DNA from: CAZKXX01 sp964556705
GTDB taxonomy: Bacteria; Acidobacteriota; Terriglobia; UBA7540
Assembly (NCBI GenBank): GCA_964556705.1
Contig: CAZKXX010000135.1
Coordinates: 1-7,853, forward strand
Direction of reading: 5' to 3'
Length of the DNA stretch: 7,853 bases
This document shows, piece by piece, positions 1 through 5,420 of this stretch. A program made the position numbers and the translations under genes. The notes under the pieces are model-generated. The model ran no database searches, was not told the origin of the DNA, and saw only the letters and a program-made list of their open reading frames with translations. Each line of letters opens with the position of its first letter. Position 1 is the first letter of the stretch.

Positions 1-128
1 CCATCCTCAAGAAGTTCCGCGAACACGGCGTCGAAATCCCCTACCCGCAGCGCGATATCCATATACGCCAGGGGCAAAATACGGCCAAGTCTGAAGCCGG
101 CGGGTCGTCTGCAAGCGAGGAGAGTTGA
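1..128 (+). CDS. MscS-type mechanosensitive ion channel, C-terminal end (partial)
   Basis: This is the last 41 codons of a gene that begins left of the window; the frame starts at base 3 and ends with TGA at 126-128. The readable peptide begins ILKKFREHGVEIPYPQRDIH and ends in a polar Ser/Glu/Gly tail. The pattern K-F-x-E-x-G-[IV]-E-I-P-[FY]-P-Q-R-D is the hallmark end of the cytoplasmic alpha/beta domain of small-conductance mechanosensitive channels (MscS family), inner-membrane proteins that release solutes on hypo-osmotic shock. The membrane helices and pore are outside the window, so the subtype and full length are unknown. A 9-bp inverted repeat spans the stop codon. The next gene has its own promoter-like sequence, so the two are probably not one operon. 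The assignment rests on one motif, but a very characteristic one. Confidence 0.78.
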   Translation, partial: ILKKFREHGVEIPYPQRDIHIRQGQNTAKSEAGGSSASEES

Positions 129-142
129 AGAGGCCCGCCGGC
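96..142 (+). repeat. 9-bp perfect inverted repeat spanning the MscS stop codon
   Basis: GCCGGCGGG at 96-104 is the exact reverse complement of CCCGCCGGC at 134-142, with 29 bases between. In the mscS-type transcript this could form a GC-only stem enclosing the last codons and the stop. No T-run follows, so it is not a classical intrinsic terminator. It may protect the 3' end, or be chance in GC-rich DNA. Confidence 0.3.
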
Positions 143-159
143 CACACGCGCCTTTGCCG

Positions 160-189
160 ATGACAAGCCTGTTCCCTCGATGCGATAAT
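160..189 (+). promoter_or_regulatory. Candidate sigma70-type promoter for the FGE-like gene
   Basis: ATGACA at 160-165 differs in one base from the TTGACA -35 consensus. GATAAT at 184-189 differs in one base from TATAAT. The spacer is 18 bp, and the patch around 181-190 is AT-rich within GC-rich DNA. Transcription would start near 196 and give a leader of about 100 nt to the ATG at 293. This is inferred from consensus match only. Confidence 0.45.
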
Positions 190-292
190 TGTTTCCGGGC
201 ATTCGTCGCGCGGACGTCCAGACTCAAGGGGAAAACAGCGGCCTCGTTCGAGAGCGTCAAAGGAGCGAACCACTTCGGACCCGCCAACTGGA

Positions 293-1387
293 ATGGCTTT
301 TCTCCCTTTTGAACACATCAGAGAAGGCCCCAGATTTTCCGGTGCGGAGCGGCGATCGCGGCACATCGCGCTGATGGCGCCGGTTCTTGCTGCGCTCCTT
401 CCGGCGATCGGGTGGCTCTCAAGGCCAGGCGAAGGGAACGCCGCTCGACCGGCTGATGTGGGCCGGCCCTACGTCGAAATAATTCCCGGAACGGATTTCG
501 GAATCGAGATGCTGCCCATTCCTGCCGGCGAGTTTCTGATGGGGAGTCCGCCCGACGAACCCGGACGGAATGAGGACGAGGGGCCGCAGCATCGCGTCGC
601 CCTCCGCGCCTTCTGGATGAGCAAGACCGAAATCACCTGGGATGTCTACGACCGTTTTCGAATGGACCTCAAGCTGAAGCAGCAGGCAGGTCTCGACCTC
701 GAATCGCAACCGGCGCACGAGAAGCAGGCCGACGCGGTCACGCGTCCCACACCGCCCTACACCGACGAGACGTTCGGATTCGGGCGCAGCGGCCAGCCGG
801 TCATCAACATCACTCAGCACGCGGCCATGGAATTCACTCGCTGGCTTTCGGCCAAAACGGGTAAAGTCTATCGCTTACCCACCGAAGCCGAATGGGAATA
901 CGCCTGCCGCGCGGGGAGTGCGACGGCCTACCATTTCGGTGAAGAGTCGGCGGAACTCGACGACTATGCCTGGTTCCGTGAAAATTCCAGTCGGCGTCCT
1001 CATTCCGTCGGCCTGAAACAGCCCAACGCCTGGGGGCTTCACGACATGCATGGCAACGTCGCAGAGTGGGTGCTCGATCGGTACGACGGAGAAGCGTACA
1101 AGCAGTTCACCTCCAGGGAGCGGGCGCTTTCTCCCGTCCTTGTCCCCGGGCGCGAAAAATTCCCGCACGTCGTGCGCGGCGGTTCGTGGCGTGAAGACGC
1201 GACGCGCCTCCGCTGCGCCGCGCGCCGGGCTTCGACCGAAGACTGGCTGATGCAGGACCCGCAGCGGCCGTCGAGCATCTGGTGGCTGACCGAGGCGCTG
1301 CATGTGGGCTTTCGCATCGTCCGCCCCGTCGAAGAACAGGAGGAACTGAAAGGCTTACGTTCGCTCCGGAAGAAATACGATTACTGA
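293..1387 (+). CDS. FGE/SUMF1-type (formylglycine-generating enzyme family) domain protein, probably exported, lacking catalytic cysteines
   Basis: A 364-residue protein with the complete FGE-sulfatase (SUMF1) fold signature: PAGEFLMGS at residues 77-85, RLPTEAEWEYACRAG at 194-208, GLHDMHGNVAEWV at 248-260, RGGSW at 295-299, RCAARR at 307-312 and VGFRIVR at 338-344. True formylglycine-generating enzymes oxidise a sulfatase cysteine using two cysteines in the segment just after GGS. Here that segment reads GGSWREDATRLRCAARR, with neither cysteine, so sulfatase activation is unlikely. The many bacterial proteins with this fold but without the pair serve other, mostly unknown roles. Residues 20-43 look like a signal peptide or N-terminal anchor: an arginine-rich stretch, then APVLAALLPAIGWL. 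The start is uncertain: ATG 293 lacks a well-placed ribosome binding site (AAAGGAG at 259-265 is 27 bases away), and ATG 374 would remove the basic n-region. Gene A starts 40 bp after the stop, suggesting co-transcription. Confidence 0.92.
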   Translation: MAFLPFEHIREGPRFSGAERRSRHIALMAPVLAALLPAIGWLSRPGEGNAARPADVGRPYVEIIPGTDFGIEMLPIPAGEFLMGSPPDEPGRNEDEGPQHRVALRAFWMSKTEITWDVYDRFRMDLKLKQQAGLDLESQPAHEKQADAVTRPTPPYTDETFGFGRSGQPVINITQHAAMEFTRWLSAKTGKVYRLPTEAEWEYACRAGSATAYHFGEESAELDDYAWFRENSSRRPHSVGLKQPNAWGLHDMHGNVAEWVLDRYDGEAYKQFTSRERALSPVLVPGREKFPHVVRGGSWREDATRLRCAARRASTEDWLMQDPQRPSSIWWLTEALHVGFRIVRPVEEQEELKGLRSLRKKYDY

Positions 1388-1410
1388 AAGCAGAGGCGAC
1401 AATATCCCAA

Positions 1411-1417
1411 AGAGGAG
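1411..1417 (+). promoter_or_regulatory. Ribosome binding site of gene A
   Basis: AGAGGAG lies 10 bases before the ATG at 1428 and supports that start, which also places the twin-arginine motif correctly at residues 11-17. Confidence 0.6.
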
Positions 1418-1427
1418 CCAGGATTCC

Positions 1428-2717
1428 ATGGACTCAATTCGAAGCAAGGCATCTTCATCCCGGCGGGACTTTCTGAAGCGCTCGGGCGCGGCGGCCACGC
1501 TGGCGGCCGGCCTGAACTGGCTGCCTTCCGTGCGGGCGGCGGGCAGCGACGAAATCCGCGTCGGCCTGGTGGGCTGCGGGGGCCGCGGCACCGGCGCCGC
1601 CGTGGACGCGGCGAGCGCCGCGCCCGGCGTGACGCTCGTCGCGATGGCGGACGCCTTCGGCGACCGCCTGGAGAAGAGCCGGGCGCTCCTGCGCGACCGG
1701 CTGGGCGAAAAGTATCAGGTCACGGACGACCGCTGTTTCACGGGCCTCGACGCCTGCGAACGCCTGCTCGCGACCGACGTCAACTACGTCATCCTCGCCG
1801 AGCCACCGGGCTTCCGCCCGCTTCATCTGAAAGCCGCCGTCGCCGCCGGCAAAAACGTGTTCGCGGAAAAGCCGGTCGCTGTGGACGCGGCGGGCGTTCG
1901 AACCTGCCTGGAAATCTATGAGGAAGCAAAACGCAAGGGGCTCGGGATCGCCGCGGGCACACAGTATCGCCACAGCCGCGCGCACCAGGAAATCGTCGGA
2001 CGCATTCGCGACGGCGCCATCGGCGAAATCACCTCGGCGCGCTGCTACTACAACACGGGCAGCCTTTGGGTCGTCCCGCGCGAACCGGGCTGGACGGAAT
2101 TGGAATACCAGATGCGCAACTGGTACTACTTCCTGTGGCTTTCCGGAGATCACATCGTCGAGCAGCACATCCACAACCACGACGTGGCGAACTGGACGCT
2201 CGGCGCGCATCCGGTGAGCGCCGTCGGCACCGGCGGTCGCCAGGTGCGCACGGGCCCCGAATTCGGTCACATCTGGGACCACTTCGCCGTGGACTATGAA
2301 TACCCGAACGGCGTACACGTCCTCAGCCTGTGCCGCCAGCAGGCCGGCTGCGACAACAACGTCTCGGACAACTTCATCGGCACGAAGGGCGCGGCGCGAA
2401 TCATTCCTTTCCGTTCCTACGAAATCTTCGGAACGAACCCCTGGATTTTCGACGACGAAAACAACAAACCCTACGTGGAGGAGCATGCGGCGCTCATCCG
2501 CAGCCTGCGCGCGGGCAGCCCGGCGAACGAATTGAAAGACGTTGCCGAGAGCACGCTAACGGCCATTCTCGGCCGCATGTCCGCTTACACCGGCAAAGCG
2601 GTGACTTGGGAGCAGGCGCTCAATTCGAAGGAAGACACGTTTCCGAAAAACCTGGCCTGGGACGCGAAAATTCCCGTCCCGCCCGTCGCCCAGCCAGGGC
2701 AGACGCCGCTCATCTAG
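1428..2717 (+). CDS. Gfo/Idh/MocA family oxidoreductase with Tat signal peptide (gene A)
   Basis: A 429-residue NAD(P)-dependent oxidoreductase of the glucose-fructose oxidoreductase/inositol dehydrogenase family. Residues 11-17 read SRRDFLK, an exact twin-arginine motif, followed by an alanine-rich segment to about residue 38; the protein should be exported folded by the Tat system. The Rossmann fingerprint is G49-x-G51-x-x-G54 after strand IRVGLV. The family's E-K-P motif, whose lysine assists catalysis, is at 147-149. Residues 240-252 (GDHIVEQHIHNHD) occupy the active-site helix where many relatives have D-x3-H; here it is D241-x3-E245 followed by H247, H249 and H251, a distinct subgroup pattern. 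The C-terminal alpha/beta domain supplies substrate binding. Gene A is only distantly related to genes B-D. It lies 40 bp behind the FGE-like gene. Substrate unknown; sugar dehydrogenase or NAD-dependent glycoside-cleaving roles are the natural candidates. Confidence 0.95.
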   Translation: MDSIRSKASSSRRDFLKRSGAAATLAAGLNWLPSVRAAGSDEIRVGLVGCGGRGTGAAVDAASAAPGVTLVAMADAFGDRLEKSRALLRDRLGEKYQVTDDRCFTGLDACERLLATDVNYVILAEPPGFRPLHLKAAVAAGKNVFAEKPVAVDAAGVRTCLEIYEEAKRKGLGIAAGTQYRHSRAHQEIVGRIRDGAIGEITSARCYYNTGSLWVVPREPGWTELEYQMRNWYYFLWLSGDHIVEQHIHNHDVANWTLGAHPVSAVGTGGRQVRTGPEFGHIWDHFAVDYEYPNGVHVLSLCRQQAGCDNNVSDNFIGTKGAARIIPFRSYEIFGTNPWIFDDENNKPYVEEHAALIRSLRAGSPANELKDVAESTLTAILGRMSAYTGKAVTWEQALNSKEDTFPKNLAWDAKIPVPPVAQPGQTPLI

Positions 2718-2757
2718 CGCTGTGCGTGGAACGCAGGAAGGTTGGGAAGCAGCCGCC

Positions 2758-2991
2758 TCATCGCCGCTTGGCGCGCAGGCGTTTCAGCAGGTCGGATTTT
2801 AGTTTCGGATCGGGCCGCGCCGGCCGCGCGCTCTGCGCGAGCAGGTAAACGGTGAGCGAGGCTTCGCGCAGGTGCGCCAGGCAATCCGCGCAGCGGCGCG
2901 AAAGGTGCTCGGTGATTTCGGCGGACTCGCCGGGGCTGAGCGCGCCGAGCAGAAAGAGTTCGTACTTCTCGCCTAGATTTCGGCAGACCAT
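2758..2991 (-). CDS. Small anti-sigma-factor-like protein with zinc-finger-type motif
   Basis: A 77-residue protein whose ATG lies inside the sigma factor gene: the two frames overlap by 19 bases (2973-2991), pointing to translational coupling. Residues 10-42 (YELFLLGALSPGE onward) resemble the N-terminal sigma-binding domain of anti-sigma factors, with H29-x4-C34-x2-C37, close to the H-x3-C-x2-C zinc-binding anti-sigma (ZAS) motif. In related proteins this domain continues through a proline-rich linker into a membrane helix and a periplasmic domain. Here the frame stops just after that linker (PDPKLKSDLLKRLRAKRR), with no membrane segment, so it is either a soluble regulator or a truncated gene. 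Only 40 bp separate its stop from the converging gene A, and I see no continuation in another frame. Role inferred from motif and position: holding the upstream-encoded sigma factor inactive. Confidence 0.8.
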   Translation of the reverse strand: MVCRNLGEKYELFLLGALSPGESAEITEHLSRRCADCLAHLREASLTVYLLAQSARPARPDPKLKSDLLKRLRAKRR

Positions 2992-3554
2992 GTTCCCAGT
3001 ACGGCGCGCAGCCGGTGACGCAGAAAGTGAACCGCCGCGCGCAGGCCCGACTGAACCTTGCCGAGCGGCTCGCCCACCTTCGCGGCGATTTCAGACTCCG
3101 TCAACCCCTCGAACATCGCCAGTTCGACTGCCTCGCGCTGCGACTTTGGAAGCTGGGCGAGCAGAACCTTGAGGAGCGGGCGGCGAGCCTCCAGGCGCTC
3201 GACTTCTTCCGGCCTGGGGAGCCAGTCGCAGGACTTCTCAACGGCCGTCTCCCTGCGGCGCGCTGCGCGGGCGCGGCCTTTTGCGCCCCGGCGCTTTTCG
3301 AGGGCCGCCGCCCGGGCCGTGAAAGCAAGCCACACGGCCACGCTCGCCTCGGGGCGCGCGACGCGGCAGGCGTCCGACCAGAGTTTCAGGAAGGTGGTCT
3401 CGACCACCTCCGCGGCTTGACGGCGGTCCGCCACAATTCTCTGCGCCAGCCCGAGCAGCCCCGGCGCGAAACGATCGTAAAGCTCCGCCAGCGCCGCGGC
3501 GTCGTGCTCGGCGACGCGGGAGAGCAACCCTTCAGCCGTGGAATCTCCGGTCAT
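2973..3554 (-). CDS. ECF-type RNA polymerase sigma-70 family factor
   Basis: A 193-residue protein with the two-domain layout of extracytoplasmic-function sigma factors. Sigma region 2 is at about residues 20-62 (ALAELYDRFAPGLLGLAQRI, then AAEVVETTFLKLW), binding core polymerase and the -10 element. A basic linker rich in Arg/Ala/Lys covers about 80-105. Region 4 is at about 128-183, with LPKSQREAVELAMFEGLTES and a helix-turn-helix ending in GKVQSGLRAAVHFLRHRL, for -35 recognition. The usual G-x-V-K-S-R-x-R of the recognition helix is changed to GKVQSGLR, so promoter specificity may be unusual. The anti-sigma-like gene begins within its last codons. The start at ATG 3554 fits family length but has no strong ribosome binding site. 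The regulon is unknown; the neighbouring oxidoreductase genes are possible but unproven targets. Confidence 0.88.
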   Translation of the reverse strand: MTGDSTAEGLLSRVAEHDAAALAELYDRFAPGLLGLAQRIVADRRQAAEVVETTFLKLWSDACRVARPEASVAVWLAFTARAAALEKRRGAKGRARAARRRETAVEKSCDWLPRPEEVERLEARRPLLKVLLAQLPKSQREAVELAMFEGLTESEIAAKVGEPLGKVQSGLRAAVHFLRHRLRAVLGTWSAEI

Positions 3555-3635
3555 GCTTTGGGACGCGCCTTCTGCGCGACGGATCTGCCCCTTCGCTCGT
3601 TCAAAGTCTGTACCGTCCTCGCCGATAGTCGCGAT

Positions 3636-3660
3636 AAATTAAATCAATTGGACAATAGCG
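3636..3660 (-). promoter_or_regulatory. AT-rich patch, possible sigma factor gene promoter
   Basis: This 25-bp stretch stands out as AT-rich in the otherwise GC-rich gap between gene B and the sigma gene. On the minus strand it carries TTGTCC, TTGATT and TTTAAT/TAATTT, about 80-105 bases before the sigma start. No hexamer pair has both good matches and 16-18 bp spacing, so I cannot assign exact boxes. Confidence 0.25.
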
Positions 3661-3710
3661 TCGCGGGCGAAGGAAAATTCCGTCAAGTCCCGATAACCAT
3701 CGGACCCGCG

Positions 3711-3740
3711 TCCGGGGGGCCGGCCCCCAGGCCCTCCGGA
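3711..3740 (-). terminator. Strong GC hairpin after gene B
   Basis: TCCGGGGGGCC (3711-3721) pairs with GGCCCTCCGGA (3730-3740): 11 positions, one of them a mismatch that becomes a wobble pair on one strand, with an 8-base loop. It begins 60 bases after the stop of gene B. No T-run follows on the minus strand, so it may be a pause, processing or stability element instead of a true intrinsic terminator. An overlapping perfect 14-bp palindrome occupies 3715-3728. Confidence 0.4.
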
Positions 3741-3800
3741 TGCACCCTCTTCGGGCACGCGGATTTTTCCTCACCCCCCGCCGGACGGCCCCACGCGGCG

Positions 3801-5156
3801 TCACCCTTGAATCGTCCTCGTCGGGGCATCCCACGTGGCGACCGTTTTCTTGAAATACGAGTGGTTCGCCATGTGGCAGGCGATGGAAGTGTGGTTGCCG
3901 AACGCCGCGTCCTGGACGACGGGCTCCTTCTCCTTCACTGCCTGATAGAACACCCAGAGGTGTTCTCGAGTGACGTCGTAGCCGGAAGGTGTTTCGTAGG
4001 TTGTGGCTTCCACGGCTCGCTGCTGCCCCGCCCTGGGTCCGTGCTCCTCGTTCCATTTGCGGAAGTATTCTTCGCGCAATGCCTTGGGGAAGGCGTTGGC
4101 GTAGTAGCTGGGGGCCAGGTCCACGCCCGGCTGCGGGAAATAAACGAGTCTTCGGCCGCTCATTTCCAGAATTCCACGCGAGCCCATGAAGCGTGTGACG
4201 TCGTCGGATTCGGTGGTTTGTGTCACGCGCATCATCACTTCGAAGTTCGGATAGTCGAACAGCGTCGCGTGGACGTCGGGGACGTCGCGGCCGTCCCTGA
4301 AGCGGTAGATGCCTCCGGTGGAAAGGGCGCGCCGCGGCGGCGCGTTATAGCCCGTCGCGTGATGAATGCCCGTCAGCAGGTGGACGAACAGGTCGCCCGC
4401 CACGCCCGAGCCGTACGCCTGCCAGCAACGCCAGCGGGCGAAGTGAACCGGATTGAAGGGAATTTTCGGCGCCGGACCGAGCCACGTTTCCCAGTCCAGG
4501 TTCTGCGGAGAGAGGTCCGGCGGCGGCGGATATTGCCAGGCGCCCGTGGGATCGTTCCGGCCCATGGAAGACTCGATCAGCGAGACTTCGCCGATGGCGC
4601 CGGCGGCCATCAGTTCTTTCGCCTTGTTGGTGAGCAGCGAAGTGCTGCGCTGGCTGCCCACCATGACGAGCGTCTTCGTCTTTGCGGAGGCCGCGACCAT
4701 TTCGAAGCCTTCCGCGACACTGTGCGTCATGGGCTTTTCGCAGTAAACGGATTTTCCGGCGGCACAGCAGTCGAGCACAATCTGGCGATGCCAGTGGTCC
4801 GGCGTGGCGTTAATGATGCAATCGATCTCCTTGTTCTCGAGCAGCTCCTGGTAGCGGCGCGTGGTGATGATCTTGCGGTCGCCTGCCACCTCCCGCGCCA
4901 GATCGTGCCGCCCGTCATAGAGGTCGCAGGCAGCGACACACTCGACGCCCGGCAGCCGCAACGAAGTGCGCATCAGGCCCACACCCTGCATGCCGATGCC
5001 GATGATGCCGAAGCGCACGCGGTCGCTCGGCGGGACGGGCCGCGGCGAGGCAGCGAGAGTTGGCGGTTCGAGCAGAATCCTCGGGCCCACCACCGTCGCG
5101 CCCGCCGCGCCGGCGGTTGTTCTGATGAATTCGCGGCGAGAAAGTTTCCCCTTCAT
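3801..5156 (-). CDS. Gfo/Idh/MocA family oxidoreductase with Tat signal peptide (gene B)
   Basis: A 451-residue oxidoreductase. The frame is open 17 codons further upstream, but ATG 5156 is preferred: GGGGGGAGGA precedes it, and it gives a short basic n-region with the twin-arginine motif LSRREFI at residues 5-11, so Tat export is expected. The Rossmann loop is G53-x-G55-x-x-G58. The nucleotide-domain motif NATPDHWHR is at 116-124 and CEKP at 139-142. In the C-terminal domain, D255-x3-H259 is the likely catalytic pair, followed by H265 and H266. Near the C-terminus is F-G-N-H-x4-C-H-M-A-N (419-431). It is a close paralogue of gene C (35 of 41 residues identical from 102 to 142 by eye) and of fragment D. 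It is last of the three tandem copies. Substrate unknown; exported relatives include glucose-fructose oxidoreductase and NAD-dependent GH109 glycosidases. Confidence 0.95.
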   Translation of the reverse strand: MKGKLSRREFIRTTAGAAGATVVGPRILLEPPTLAASPRPVPPSDRVRFGIIGIGMQGVGLMRTSLRLPGVECVAACDLYDGRHDLAREVAGDRKIITTRRYQELLENKEIDCIINATPDHWHRQIVLDCCAAGKSVYCEKPMTHSVAEGFEMVAASAKTKTLVMVGSQRSTSLLTNKAKELMAAGAIGEVSLIESSMGRNDPTGAWQYPPPPDLSPQNLDWETWLGPAPKIPFNPVHFARWRCWQAYGSGVAGDLFVHLLTGIHHATGYNAPPRRALSTGGIYRFRDGRDVPDVHATLFDYPNFEVMMRVTQTTESDDVTRFMGSRGILEMSGRRLVYFPQPGVDLAPSYYANAFPKALREEYFRKWNEEHGPRAGQQRAVEATTYETPSGYDVTREHLWVFYQAVKEKEPVVQDAAFGNHTSIACHMANHSYFKKTVATWDAPTRTIQG

Positions 5157-5165
5157 TTCGGTCAG

Positions 5166-5175
5166 TCCTCCCCCC
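5166..5175 (-). promoter_or_regulatory. Ribosome binding site fixing the start of gene B
   Basis: GGGGGGAGGA on the minus strand lies about 10 bases before ATG 5156. It would be inside the coding region if the upstream in-frame ATG at 5207 were used, which argues for the shorter 451-residue product. Confidence 0.65.
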
Positions 5176-5259
5176 TGGAGATGAAGGCATCCTCCGTGAA
5201 GTTCCAATCCTATTCTTTCCGTGGGAGACAGGCAAGACGCGCGGAAGATGACCCGCGCT

Positions 5260-5388
5260 TCAGACTTCTTTCCGGCCGTGGTCCAGGCCGGTGATGTGCC
5301 TTTCGAAGAGATTGATGAGCGCGTTCAGCCGTTCGCGAGAGAACTCTAACGCAGTCAACGAGAGCCTCTCCGGCGCGCCGGTCCCCAT
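5260..5388 (-). CDS. Doubtful 42-codon open frame between genes C and B
   Basis: An ATG-to-TGA frame of 42 residues in the 264-bp gap between C and B. Its second half contains a plausible charged amphipathic helix (ERLNALINLFERHITGLDHG). It has no recognisable ribosome binding site, its ATG overlaps the loop of the hairpin after gene C, and I recognise no family. It could be a small protein, a relic of a longer gene, or chance in GC-rich DNA; chance is most likely. Confidence 0.18.
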   Translation of the reverse strand: MGTGAPERLSLTALEFSRERLNALINLFERHITGLDHGRKEV

Positions 5389-5404
5389 GCCAACGGGGAC
5401 CGGC
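5377..5404 (-). terminator. 10-bp GC hairpin after gene C
   Basis: GCCGGTCCCC (5377-5386) is the exact reverse complement of GGGGACCGGC (5395-5404), with an 8-base loop. The hairpin begins 16 bases after the stop of gene C. No T-run follows on the minus strand, so read-through into gene B is possible; it may mark a 3'-end stability or processing site. A perfect palindrome, CCGGCGCGCCGG (5370-5381), overlaps one arm. Confidence 0.45.
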
Positions 5405-5420
5405 CGCAGCCGTTGAACCG

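Noticed and set aside
189..374. A 61-codon plus-strand frame ahead of the FGE-like gene
   Set aside because: Its ATG overlaps the last base of the proposed -10 box, it lacks a ribosome binding site, and its peptide shows no family features; more likely the leader of the next gene.
1455..2486. A 343-codon minus-strand open frame opposite gene A
   Set aside because: Antisense shadow of a well-supported Tat-type oxidoreductase; no domain and no ribosome binding site.
2723..2735. TGCGT-GGA-ACGCA hairpin between converging genes A and the anti-sigma gene, considered as a bidirectional terminator
   Set aside because: Only 5 bp with a 3-base loop and no T-run on either side; too weak to call.
5157..5207. 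A 17-residue N-terminal extension of gene B
   Set aside because: It would translate through a strong ribosome binding site and give a length different from the 451 residues of gene C.
3015..5294. A 759-codon plus-strand open frame running opposite the sigma factor and gene B
   Set aside because: It is antisense to two genes with clear family motifs, and its own composition is the Arg/Gly/Pro/His-rich type seen when GC-rich genes are read backwards; no domain is visible.
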